Origin: Bacteroidota bacterium
GTDB lineage: Bacteria > Bacteroidota > Bacteroidia > Bacteroidales > VadinHA17
NCBI GenBank assembly: GCA_006227095.1
Contig: SBFZ01000394.1
Location: 1-8,333 of the forward strand
Length of the DNA: 8,333 nucleotides
Direction: 5' to 3'
Shown: piece by piece, positions 1 through 7,158 of the stretch
Layout: each line of letters starts with the position of its first letter
Position numbering within the stretch: position 1 is the first letter of the stretch
The notes under the pieces: generated by a model
Seen by the model: only the letters and a program-made list of their open reading frames with translations
The model's database searches: none
Told to the model about the DNA's origin: nothing
Translations under genes and position numbers: made by a program

Positions 1-65
1 GGCAACAGGATAAACAGACACATCAAGGCATGCAAACGCATCTTCGTGATAAAGTCTGGTTTCAT
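1..65 (-). CDS. N-terminal fragment of an exported protein (3' part beyond the left edge)
   Basis: An open frame starts with ATG at bases 65-63 and stays open for 21 codons to the left edge. It encodes MKPDFITKMRLHALMCLF followed by more hydrophobic residues. Lysine and arginine up front and a leucine-rich core after residue 12 look like a signal peptide. The second ATG (codon 9, bases 41-39) would also give a plausible one. Position and strand fit the next gene of an arabinose-glycan utilisation locus, where a SusC-like TonB-dependent transporter or another secreted hydrolase is often found. Nothing in the 21 codons proves either, and no function is claimed. A palindrome-rich 280-base region lies upstream, so this gene may have its own promoter instead of being read only from the GH127 operon. 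Confidence 0.5.
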   Translation of the reverse strand, partial: MKPDFITKMRLHALMCLFILL

Positions 66-117
66 TTTACTGAGGTTGGTTAGATTTAAATAGGGTGTTA
101 ATTATCATTTGCTCTGA

Positions 118-130
118 ATTGAATTTCAAT
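118..130. repeat. 13-base perfect inverted repeat ATTGAA-T-TTCAAT
   Basis: A perfect 6-base inverted repeat around one central base, 53 to 65 bases upstream of the truncated gene's start codon. Its half-site differs from the TGTA/TACA palindromes, so it would be for another protein, or it could be chance in AT-rich sequence. No function can be assigned. Confidence 0.3.
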
Positions 131-169
131 CACTTAAAAATTTCGCCTTCATCCCCTTTATCATGTTAC

Positions 170-184
170 GTGTATCTTTTACAC
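170..184. promoter_or_regulatory. Candidate operator palindrome GTGTA-N5-TACAC (proximal copy)
   Basis: The plus strand reads GTGTATCTTTTACAC, a perfect 5-base inverted repeat around a 5-base AT-rich spacer. It lies about 105 bases upstream of the truncated gene's start codon. The core TGTA-N5-TACA is repeated at 236-248. A regulator of the NrtR/AraR family is encoded in the window and this family binds palindromes, so an AraR site is a reasonable guess; the true AraR consensus was not checked. Confidence 0.4.
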
Positions 185-235
185 TTTTAAACCTAAAAAA
201 AAACAATCTTCCGCTTCAGGGTTATAGTTAATTAA

Positions 236-248
236 TGTAAAAAATACA
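236..248. promoter_or_regulatory. Candidate operator palindrome TGTA-N5-TACA (distal copy)
   Basis: The plus strand reads TGTAAAAAATACA, with the same half-sites and the same 5-base spacing as the proximal palindrome. The centres are 65 bases apart, about six helical turns, so a regulator bound at both could sit on the same face of the DNA. The right flank also shares the C found in the proximal copy (TACAC), while the left flank differs. In AT-rich DNA a single 4+4 palindrome can arise by chance; the repetition is what makes it noteworthy. Confidence 0.35.
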
Positions 249-345
249 CTTGTGCTTCCTTACGCAATTTATAACTTTTTTTTTACATGAGCACAGATTT
301 GAAAATTATTTTGCAAACGATTTAAATAATCTCTCTTGCACTCTG

Positions 346-2763
346 TTATTCAATGATTACCTCGTGTATTCCCGAAGAAAAATCCTTATTGAGTTTTACG
401 TTAATCCTGATAGCAGTGGCTTTTACGGGTGCTATCTCAGCAACGTTCCAGGCATCCTTTGTAACCTGCAGTGGAGTGACTGGTGCGGCCTTCTTCCATG
501 TTCCTCCAGCCATGTATTCTACCTCCCACGCATCCGGAATCCTGCACCCGCCGAACGGCCCGTCATCAAACCAGTAGACTTTTACCCTTGAGATCGTCTC
601 CGGTCTGTCAAATTCAAATTTCACCCAGTCCCACCTGTTATTGTATGGCCACCAGTGGTAGTAGGGCCAGGTATGGTCATTGGAATTTGCCGGTTCAAGC
701 TGATCTGTTATTGATGCCAGGGCTTTGTTCTGTATGCTTCCTGTGACTTTGCTTGTATAGGCTATTGTGGGGGCCGGGGTTGGCCTGGCGCTGGTTTCCC
801 GGAATGGAAGCCAGACTTTCATCTCCCCGGGTCCGCGGTTATTCCAGAGGTAATAGGGTATCAGGGTCAGCTCATGGTATTCGCCGAGCGAAACCGTACC
901 GTCAAGGTTCCTGGAAGCCTGCCTGGCCTTTGTGGTGATGACCTGTGTACCATTAAGCATATCAGCCATGTATGAAGTTGCGAACTCGGGATTCTCATCG
1001 ACCACCAGACCCAGGACGTGACCGTCATCATTGTCAGGCCATTCGGCACAAAACATCAGCGGACCCCTCTGAACAGCATATTTTCCTTCATCCTCCTTCA
1101 CCCTCTCATCTGCAAGGACTGTCCTGACCGGCATCGGAATGTCAAGTTCGATCCTGTCACCCGCCTGCCACTTCCGTGTTATAACGGCATAACCGTTTTC
1201 GATCCTTGCATCCTGCACCTCGCCGTTTACAAGTATCTTATGTTTTTCTTCCGAAGTGCTGCCGAAGTTGTAAAGACCTCCCGGCATGGCTTCATTCCTG
1301 GCCCAGCCCGGGATACGGATGTGTAGTGTGAATTTTTCGGCCTGTTCCGGATCAACTGTCATATTCACTTTCCCTTCCCAGGGGTAATTTGTCTCCTGGG
1401 TGATCTTCACCTTATGGGTGCCAAACTCAATGTCAGCGTTGTTTGATGCGAACAGGTTTACATACAGGTCTTTGTCGGTCACTGAATAGATATATCCAGG
1501 AATTGCAGGAATGAATCTGCATACGTTTGACGGGCAGCAGGCACAGCCAAACCATGCAGAACGTTCATGCTGGCCGTTTGACTCAAGCGGATTGGGATAG
1601 AAGAACCTGTCTCCTGCAAGGTTGACTCCTGAAAGGGCTCCGTTATAAAGGGTCTTTTCAAGGATGTCAAAATATTTGCCCTCGCCATGCAGAGAGAAGA
1701 GCCTGTGGTTGAAGAAAATGTCACCGATCGATGCGCAGGTCTCGCAGTATGCTGACATATTCGGCAGGTGGTATGGCTCGGCAAATCCTTCGTTACCACC
1801 GGAGGCACCTATACCGCCGGTGATGTACATCTTCCTGTAGACCAGGTCTTCCCATATCTTCGTTATGGCATTGATATATGCCTCGTCACCAAGGATAGCA
1901 GCCACATCAGCCATACCGGAATACATGTAGGTGGCCCTGACCGAATGTCCCACGGCTTCTGTCTGGTCAACCACCTTCATGTGGCTCTGTGAATACTCCT
2001 CGCCGTCATCACGTGTACCACGGGCATCAAGGAAGAATTTTGCAAGGTCAAGATATCTCTTCTCACCGGTAACCCTGTAAAGCTTGACAAGCCCCATCTC
2101 AATCACCTGGTGCCCGGGATAACTGACAAATGCATCCCATCCGAAATCCTTGTCCACAAGATCGGCTGATTTTATTGCTATATCAAGGAAGTCTCTCTTG
2201 CCGGTTGCCTGGTAGTGGGCTACGGCTGCCTCATACATATGCCCAAGATTATAGAGCTCATGGCTGAGGATATTTGTTTTTCCCCACCTTTCCCCTTCAG
2301 CCCAGTCATGGATTTTCCCATAACCCATTTCTGCAATGGTCCTGTTGGTATAGAGGTATCCGTCATCCTCCTGTGCCAGGCCTATCTTATATATTAAGGT
2401 ATCAAGGTATGCTTCGAGATCCGGGTCGGGGAAAGTCTGGAGAGAGTAGCTTGCACCCTCGATTATCTTTGTAACGTCTGAATCATCAAAGGGATAGATA
2501 CTCTGAAAAGCTCCTGTATCAAGTCCGCCGGCAATCTCGAAATTTTTGATTCTTCCTGTCGATTCACAATAACCGAATGCGATCGGGATTGTCACCTCAT
2601 GGTTCTTCTGTATCCTCGGTGCCCAGAAGTTGTCTGTCATTTTCACCGATGTGAAGGGCACAGGCCTGATCGGGTAATTCCCGTCGTTGTTGCTTCCTGT
2701 GCATGAAGCCATGGTGATTGCCGCTGCAGCGGCGAGGATTGTAATTCTTCCTTGTAGTCTCAT
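346..2763 (-). CDS. GH127 lipoprotein with C-terminal jelly-roll-like domain, putative beta-L-arabinofuranosidase
   Basis: An 805-residue paralog of the upstream gene. The GH127 part (about 30-655) keeps the active-site set: Glu325 in GGNEGF, Glu341 and Cys343 in YCETCAS, and Cys409-Cys410 in GCACCPSN. The 16-residue spacing between the putative acid/base and the zinc-ligand glutamate is the same as in the paralog. The signal peptide has an alanine-rich core ending in TMASC, so Cys21 is the likely lipid anchor; the following TGSNND is not strongly acidic. About 145 extra residues (660-805) look like a discoidin/F5-8C or CBM32-type beta-sandwich: ASITDQLEPANSND, a very aromatic loop at 699-713, VKFEFDRPETISRVKVYW, and a C-terminal RINVKLNK. 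This may bind the glycan. The gene starts 2 bp after the paralog's stop, without a visible Shine-Dalgarno, and is the last gene of the operon. Substrate specificity, presumably beta-L-arabinofuranosides, is inferred. Confidence 0.91.
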   Translation of the reverse strand: MRLQGRITILAAAAAITMASCTGSNNDGNYPIRPVPFTSVKMTDNFWAPRIQKNHEVTIPIAFGYCESTGRIKNFEIAGGLDTGAFQSIYPFDDSDVTKIIEGASYSLQTFPDPDLEAYLDTLIYKIGLAQEDDGYLYTNRTIAEMGYGKIHDWAEGERWGKTNILSHELYNLGHMYEAAVAHYQATGKRDFLDIAIKSADLVDKDFGWDAFVSYPGHQVIEMGLVKLYRVTGEKRYLDLAKFFLDARGTRDDGEEYSQSHMKVVDQTEAVGHSVRATYMYSGMADVAAILGDEAYINAITKIWEDLVYRKMYITGGIGASGGNEGFAEPYHLPNMSAYCETCASIGDIFFNHRLFSLHGEGKYFDILEKTLYNGALSGVNLAGDRFFYPNPLESNGQHERSAWFGCACCPSNVCRFIPAIPGYIYSVTDKDLYVNLFASNNADIEFGTHKVKITQETNYPWEGKVNMTVDPEQAEKFTLHIRIPGWARNEAMPGGLYNFGSTSEEKHKILVNGEVQDARIENGYAVITRKWQAGDRIELDIPMPVRTVLADERVKEDEGKYAVQRGPLMFCAEWPDNDDGHVLGLVVDENPEFATSYMADMLNGTQVITTKARQASRNLDGTVSLGEYHELTLIPYYLWNNRGPGEMKVWLPFRETSARPTPAPTIAYTSKVTGSIQNKALASITDQLEPANSNDHTWPYYHWWPYNNRWDWVKFEFDRPETISRVKVYWFDDGPFGGCRIPDAWEVEYMAGGTWKKAAPVTPLQVTKDAWNVAEIAPVKATAIRINVKLNKDFSSGIHEVIIE

Positions 2764-2765
2764 GA

Positions 2766-4736
2766 TTATTGGTTGTTTGTCTTAATCCATACTGTCATTT
2801 CTCCTTTGCCCCTGTTGGCCCAGGAGAAATAGGGCACTGCCTTTGCCTCCCTCACATTCCCGGACGGGTCAGTAACCGGAAACCTCAGTGTCCCTACCCC
2901 GCCAAGCAGTTGTTTTTCGAATTCAAAGACCGGTTTCACCGATGTATCAACTGTCATCTCTCTTACCGGTCCGTTATCTGCCTCCTCAAGGCAGTAAACC
3001 ATCGGCCCCACTCCGAGGGTCACCCTTCCGCTGTCAGCCTTTACCTCATCTTCTGCACGGATGAATCTTGGCTCCATCGGGAGGGAAATCTCAACGATGT
3101 CTCCCTTCCTCCATTCCCTTTCAATGTGCGCAAAACCTTCCTTTATGGGAGCCTTTGTCTTTTTTCCGTTTACCCTGATTCCAATCCTCCCCTTTGCAGG
3201 TGTGACATACCTGTAAAGATCTCCTTCAATCGGGTTTCCCCCTGTCCATGAAGGTATCCGTACGCCGATAGTAAACCTGCCATCACCGGCAGAGGGGTTT
3301 ACAGTGACCTTAACCTCTCCGTTCCATGGGTAACCGGTTTCAACTGATACCTCTGTCTCGCCGGCAGGTGTTGCCAGGCGGGCCGTGGACCCAATAAACA
3401 GGTTGAGATTAATTCCACCTGCTGTTTCTGACCAGATATACTGCTTCATTGCGGGCATGAAGCGCGCGACATTTACCGGACAGCATGAGCAATCGAACCA
3501 CCCTGCCCTCTCGAATCTTCCGTCAGACTCAAGAGGGTTGGGATAATAAAATCTGCAGCCATCCTGGCTTATACCTGAGATAAGTCCGTTGTAAAGTGTA
3601 CGCTCCAGCACATCCAGGTACTTCGCATCTCCTGTAGCGGAGTAGAGGCGGTGGTTCCAGAAGACATTTGCAACTGAAGCGCATGTTTCAGTATAGGCCG
3701 TCATATTCGGTAACTCATAAGGTTCACCGAAGGCCTCGCCATATTCCTTGGAACCGATCCCTCCCGTAATATATATCTTGCCACCTGTTACATCTTTCCA
3801 TATTTCTTCCGATGCTTCCAGGTAACTGTTGTCTCCTGTGGCGCGCGACAGGTCAGCCATGGCTGTGTACATATAGGCGCCCCTTACTGCGTGGCCCACA
3901 GCCTCTTTCTGCTCAAGCACCGGGAGGTGCATCTGCAGGTAGACCGAGTCATTGTAAACCTCGAACCGCGAACCGGCCGGATGCCTGATATAATCTTCCT
4001 GTTTTCCCCTTACATCGATGAAAAAGCGTGCAAGTTCAAGCCAGCGGTTATTTCCTGTCAGCTCATAAAGCTTAATGAGTCCTATCTCAATTTCCTGGTG
4101 ACCGGGAGCCACTTCCCGAAGTCCCCATCCAAACTCTGAAGAAACCAGCTCTGCGTTTTTGAGCGCAACGTTCAGGAAACTGTCTGAACCGGTAGCAAGA
4201 TGGTGAGCAACCGCAGCCTCATACATGTGTCCAACATTGTAAAGTTCATGGCTGACACGCTCGTCTATCCATCTCTCCCTTCCTGCTCCCGGAGCCATAT
4301 TGACAGGATCTATTGTCCGGGTAGTGTAGAGGTACCCGTCTTCCTCCTGCGCTGCCGCAATGAGGGTAACAAGACTGTCGACATAAATGCGCAGTGCAGG
4401 GTCAGGCGTTTCAAGCAGCGAGTAGCATGCCCCTTCAATGATCTTGAATACGTCAGAATCATTATACCTCTCCCCTGTATGCTTCCCCTTCTTCAGTCCT
4501 CCGGCTATGGCGAAGTTGTCAATGCGTCCGGTCTCCTCACATTTGCCAAACACGTAGGGTATGGTTGCGATTCTGTTCCTCTCGATCAGTGGTGTCCAGA
4601 AACTGTCATTTACAGTAACCGCCTGAAGTGGGGGTGTCACCAGCCAGCCGGCCTGTTCCGCCTCATGCCGGGGAGTCTCACCTCCGCATGATGCCAGCAT
4701 GACAGATACAAACATTATCGCCGTGATTCGTCCCAT
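2766..4736 (-). CDS. GH127 lipoprotein, putative beta-L-arabinofuranosidase (single catalytic module)
   Basis: A 656-residue member of glycoside hydrolase family 127 (former DUF1680), whose founder is HypBA1 of Bifidobacterium longum, a retaining beta-L-arabinofuranosidase that uses a zinc-bound cysteine nucleophile. The expected site is complete: Glu334 in YGEAFGEPY (putative acid/base), Glu350 and Cys352 in YTETCAS, and the Cys418-Cys419 pair in DCSCCPVN. An (alpha/alpha)6 barrel spans about 30-435, followed by beta-sandwich domains with GYPWNGEV and VRIPSWTGG. The N-terminus is a lipoprotein signal ending in LASC, with Cys17 as the predicted lipid anchor. The residues after it (GGETPR) lack a run of acids, so a periplasm-facing location is more likely than surface display. 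Family members also cleave aceric acid, so the substrate is inferred from the ara context. A stretch at 241-278 is 14 residues longer than in the neighbouring paralog. AGGGG precedes the start, which overlaps the araB stop. Confidence 0.92.
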   Translation of the reverse strand: MGRITAIMFVSVMLASCGGETPRHEAEQAGWLVTPPLQAVTVNDSFWTPLIERNRIATIPYVFGKCEETGRIDNFAIAGGLKKGKHTGERYNDSDVFKIIEGACYSLLETPDPALRIYVDSLVTLIAAAQEEDGYLYTTRTIDPVNMAPGAGRERWIDERVSHELYNVGHMYEAAVAHHLATGSDSFLNVALKNAELVSSEFGWGLREVAPGHQEIEIGLIKLYELTGNNRWLELARFFIDVRGKQEDYIRHPAGSRFEVYNDSVYLQMHLPVLEQKEAVGHAVRGAYMYTAMADLSRATGDNSYLEASEEIWKDVTGGKIYITGGIGSKEYGEAFGEPYELPNMTAYTETCASVANVFWNHRLYSATGDAKYLDVLERTLYNGLISGISQDGCRFYYPNPLESDGRFERAGWFDCSCCPVNVARFMPAMKQYIWSETAGGINLNLFIGSTARLATPAGETEVSVETGYPWNGEVKVTVNPSAGDGRFTIGVRIPSWTGGNPIEGDLYRYVTPAKGRIGIRVNGKKTKAPIKEGFAHIEREWRKGDIVEISLPMEPRFIRAEDEVKADSGRVTLGVGPMVYCLEEADNGPVREMTVDTSVKPVFEFEKQLLGGVGTLRFPVTDPSGNVREAKAVPYFSWANRGKGEMTVWIKTNNQ

Positions 4737-6403
4737 TAACCCCTGACTTCTTTCCTGATCGCTTTAAGCCTCTTCATCACATCATTGGCACCACGGCCAA
4801 AGTAATCATGAAGAAGCCTGTACTCTGCAAAGAGCCTGTCATATACGGCAGCATTCTCCCTTACCGGCCTGTAGGTGTGGTCTTTTACCTTTGCCATGAC
4901 TTTTGCCGCTTCCATGATGGTATCAAAACCGCCGGCTGCCTTTCCGGCAGCCACAGCACCGAACATGGCCGATCCGAGTGCAGGTGCCTGTGGTGAGCCT
5001 GAGATCTTTATCTCCCTGTTGATTACATCAGCGTAAATCTGCATCACAAACGGATTCTTTTCAGCAATACCGCCTGCGGCATAAAACTCCTTCACCGGAA
5101 CGCCGTTTTCCTCAAAGGTCTCAATGATCATCCGTGTACCGAATGCAGTAGCCTCTATCAGGGCCCTGTATATTTCCTCCGGTTTGGTTATGAGGCTCAT
5201 GCCGGCAATCATACCGGTCAGGTCAACATCAACCAGTACCGACCTGTTGCCGTTCCACCAGTCGAGTGCCACCAGGCCGCTCTCACCGGGCTTCAGGCGT
5301 GCTGCCTTCTCGGTGAGCAGTGTATGAAGATCAACACCGTTGGCATCGGCCTCTGCCTTGTATTCCACAGGAGTACAGTTTTCCACAAACCACTGGAAAT
5401 GATCTCCCACACAGCTTTGTCCGGCTTCGTATCCGAAAAAACCCTCTATAATTCCGTCTTCAACCACTCCGCACATGCCCGGTACTTCATGTTCAGTGTC
5501 ACCAAGAAGCATATGACAGGTTGAGGTACCTATTATTGCAAGCATTTTACCCGGAGAAGTTATACCCACTGCAGGAATTGATACGTGTGCGTCAACATTT
5601 GCCACTGCCACTGCAGTACCTTCCTTCAGGCCGGTAAGCCTGGCAGCCGCAGCCGTGATGGAACCGGCTCTTGTTCCAACCGGGAGCAGGGTCCGGGAGA
5701 GCTTCTCATCAACAAGCTTTTCCATCTTCGGGTGCAATGCCCTGAAAAAATCATCTGACGGATAGCTCTCATGCTTGTGCCATATAGCCTTGTATCCGGC
5801 AGTACATGTATTTCGCGTTTCTGTCCCGGTAAGCTGCCACACTACCCAGTCGGCTGCCTCGATGAACCTGTCAGCAGCATCATAAATCCCCGGGTCTTCA
5901 TTTACCGTCTGCCATATCTTGGGTATCATCCACTCTGAGGAGATCTTTCCGCCATACCGCTTCAGGAATTTCTCTCCCCTCTCCTCTGCAATGGCATTGA
6001 GCCTGTTGGCTTCATCCTGAGCCGCATGGTGCTTCCACAGCTTGATCCAGGCATTGGGGCGACCCTTAAACTCTTCCAGAAAACAGAGTGGCGTTCCGTC
6101 AGCCTTCACCGGCAAAACAGTACATGCGGTGAAATCTATACCAACTCCCACAACCTGGTCCGGTGTCACCATGGCCATCTTCATGACCCTGGGTATTGTT
6201 ATACTGAACACGTCGAGATAATCCTGCGGGTGCTGAAGTGCCCAGTCAACCCCCAGCAGTGTGCCGTCAGGAAGCTTCTCGTCCATGACACCGTGGGGAT
6301 ACTCATGAACGGCAACAGCAACCTCCTCACCGGTTGTGGTATCTACCAGGACAGCTCTTCCCGAGAGGGTTCCGAAATCGACCCCTATTGTATACTTGTG
6401 CAT
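4736..6403 (-). CDS. araB: L-ribulokinase AraB (FGGY carbohydrate kinase)
   Basis: A 555-residue ATP-dependent kinase that phosphorylates L-ribulose to L-ribulose 5-phosphate in the cytosol, matching the roughly 560-residue length of AraB. The N-terminal FGGY domain opens with the phosphate-binding segment [18 protein letters not shown] (4-21), followed by the ribulokinase-typical [13 protein letters not shown] (87-99) and the substrate-region [11 protein letters not shown] (155-165). NVDAH (269-273) carries the likely catalytic base Asp271. The C-terminal ATP-binding domain shows [11 protein letters not shown] (289-299), [14 protein letters not shown] (321-334), WWNGNRS (382-388) and the FGGY signature [19 protein letters not shown] (442-460). 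No key residue appears lost. Upstream of ATG is AT-rich sequence without a Shine-Dalgarno motif, as is common in Bacteroidota. The TAA stop shares one base with the ATG of the next gene (TAATG), tying the periplasmic hydrolase to the kinase in one transcript. Confidence 0.96.
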   Translation of the reverse strand: MHKYTIGVDFGTLSGRAVLVDTTTGEEVAVAVHEYPHGVMDEKLPDGTLLGVDWALQHPQDYLDVFSITIPRVMKMAMVTPDQVVGVGIDFTACTVLPVKADGTPLCFLEEFKGRPNAWIKLWKHHAAQDEANRLNAIAEERGEKFLKRYGGKISSEWMIPKIWQTVNEDPGIYDAADRFIEAADWVVWQLTGTETRNTCTAGYKAIWHKHESYPSDDFFRALHPKMEKLVDEKLSRTLLPVGTRAGSITAAAARLTGLKEGTAVAVANVDAHVSIPAVGITSPGKMLAIIGTSTCHMLLGDTEHEVPGMCGVVEDGIIEGFFGYEAGQSCVGDHFQWFVENCTPVEYKAEADANGVDLHTLLTEKAARLKPGESGLVALDWWNGNRSVLVDVDLTGMIAGMSLITKPEEIYRALIEATAFGTRMIIETFEENGVPVKEFYAAGGIAEKNPFVMQIYADVINREIKISGSPQAPALGSAMFGAVAAGKAAGGFDTIMEAAKVMAKVKDHTYRPVRENAAVYDRLFAEYRLLHDYFGRGANDVMKRLKAIRKEVRG

Positions 6404-6424
6404 TTTAATATGTTTATGAATAAT

Positions 6425-7114
6425 TTATTTCTTCTGTCCGTAGTATGCATTTTTGCCATGCTTGCGCAGGTAATGCCTGTCAAGCAGGTGCCTGTCAATA
6501 TCCTGAACATCTGCAAGGCTGACCGTCAGGGCCGCCATACGGGCCACTTCTTCAAGGACCACTGCATTGTGTACTGCATCAGCCGGTGTGGCACCCCATG
6601 TAAACGGGCCATGCGATGCCACCAGCACCGCCGGCATTGTCAGGGGGTCTCTGCCTTCGAGAGCCAATGCAATTACCAGACCTGTATTATACTCATAGTT
6701 ATCCTCCGTCTCCCCTGGCGTAAGCTTCCTGGTTACCGGAACAGCCCCGTAGAAATGATCTGCATGAGTGGTGCCAAGGCAGGGAATCGGCCTGCAGGCC
6801 TGTGCCCATGCGGTTGCATGAGTGGAGTGCGTATGAACCACACCGCCTATGGCCGGGAATGATTTGTAAAGGGCACGGTGAGTGGGTGCATCGGTGGAGG
6901 GTTTGAGTGTCCCTTCTATGACATTCCCGTCAAGGTCCGTAACAACCATATCACCAGCCGTCATCTCATCATATGATACTCCTGATGGTTTGATTACCAT
7001 AAGCCCTGATGCCCTGTCTATGCCGCTTACATTTCCCCAGGTCATGATTACCAGTCCGTGCCTGACCAGTTCAAGATTCGCCCTGTAAACATCTTCTTTA
7101 AGTTTCTCAAGCAT
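6425..7114 (-). CDS. araD: L-ribulose-5-phosphate 4-epimerase AraD
   Basis: This cytosolic class II aldolase-fold enzyme converts L-ribulose 5-phosphate to D-xylulose 5-phosphate, the last step before the pentose phosphate pathway. At 229 residues it is close to the 231 of E. coli AraD and similar throughout. Visible motifs are TWGNVSGID (25-33), IKPSGVSYDEMT (41-52), STDAPTHR (73-80), HTHSTHAT (94-101), GTTHADHFYG (114-123), SHGPFTWG (167-174) and the C-terminal HYLRKHGKNAYYGQ. By comparison with E. coli, the zinc site is Asp75, His94, His96 and His168, and the catalytic acid/base pair is Asp119 and Tyr225. All are present, so the enzyme should be active. L-fuculose-phosphate aldolase and UlaF/SgbE-type epimerases share the fold, but araB and araA beside it decide the assignment. 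Upstream is GAAAGATC directly before ATG, only a weak ribosome-binding signal. The gaps are 44 bp to araR and 21 bp to araB. Confidence 0.96.
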   Translation of the reverse strand: MLEKLKEDVYRANLELVRHGLVIMTWGNVSGIDRASGLMVIKPSGVSYDEMTAGDMVVTDLDGNVIEGTLKPSTDAPTHRALYKSFPAIGGVVHTHSTHATAWAQACRPIPCLGTTHADHFYGAVPVTRKLTPGETEDNYEYNTGLVIALALEGRDPLTMPAVLVASHGPFTWGATPADAVHNAVVLEEVARMAALTVSLADVQDIDRHLLDRHYLRKHGKNAYYGQKK

Positions 7115-7158
7115 GATCTTTCAGATTTTACGGTTCTGCAGCCCGCCCAACACTGTCA

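Larger units (their letters stand above)
66..345. other. AT-rich intergenic region between the ara/GH127 operon and the next minus-strand gene
   Basis: About 280 bases without a credible gene, clearly richer in A and T than the flanking coding sequence. It contains two palindromes of the form TGTA-N5-TACA, a 13-base palindrome nearer the downstream start codon, several A or T runs, and no clean GC-rich hairpin with a T tract. It must hold the 3' end of the operon transcript and probably the promoter and leader of the truncated gene at the left edge. A loose match to the Bacteroidota -7 element (TAGGTTTA against TAnnTTTG) lies at 188-195 on the minus strand, but no -33 TTG is found at the usual spacing. 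Confidence 0.7.

Noticed and set aside
251..295. Possible terminator: inverted arms TGTGCT (251-256) and AGCACA (290-295)
   Set aside because: The stem is only 6 bp with a loop of 33 bases, and the following T run on the minus strand belongs to the distal palindrome. Too weak to call a terminator for the GH127 operon.
300..319. AT-rich inverted sequence just after the second GH127 stop
   Set aside because: The arms pair with a mismatch and almost no loop, the sequence is nearly all A and T, and the minus strand continues into an A run, not a T run. Not convincing as an intrinsic terminator.
250..591. A 113-codon plus-strand open frame starting in the intergenic region
   Set aside because: More than two thirds of it is antisense to the 3' end of the second GH127 gene, and the protein has no recognisable features. 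Chance frame.
2769..3251. A 160-codon plus-strand open frame antisense to the first GH127
   Set aside because: It is contained entirely within the antisense of a conserved gene, with shadow-like composition rich in Cys, Pro and His.
6026..6862. A 278-codon open frame on the plus strand across araB, the araB-araD gap and araD
   Set aside because: It is antisense to two strongly conserved genes, its translation is rich in Cys and His with no recognisable domain, and it has no supporting upstream signals. It is a by-product of codon use in araB and araD.
7115..7158. Possible internal promoter before araD (TTG, 17 bases, TAAAATCTG on the minus strand)
   Set aside because: The -7 element fits the Bacteroidota consensus poorly, the spacing is not right, and transcription would start within a few bases of the araD ATG.
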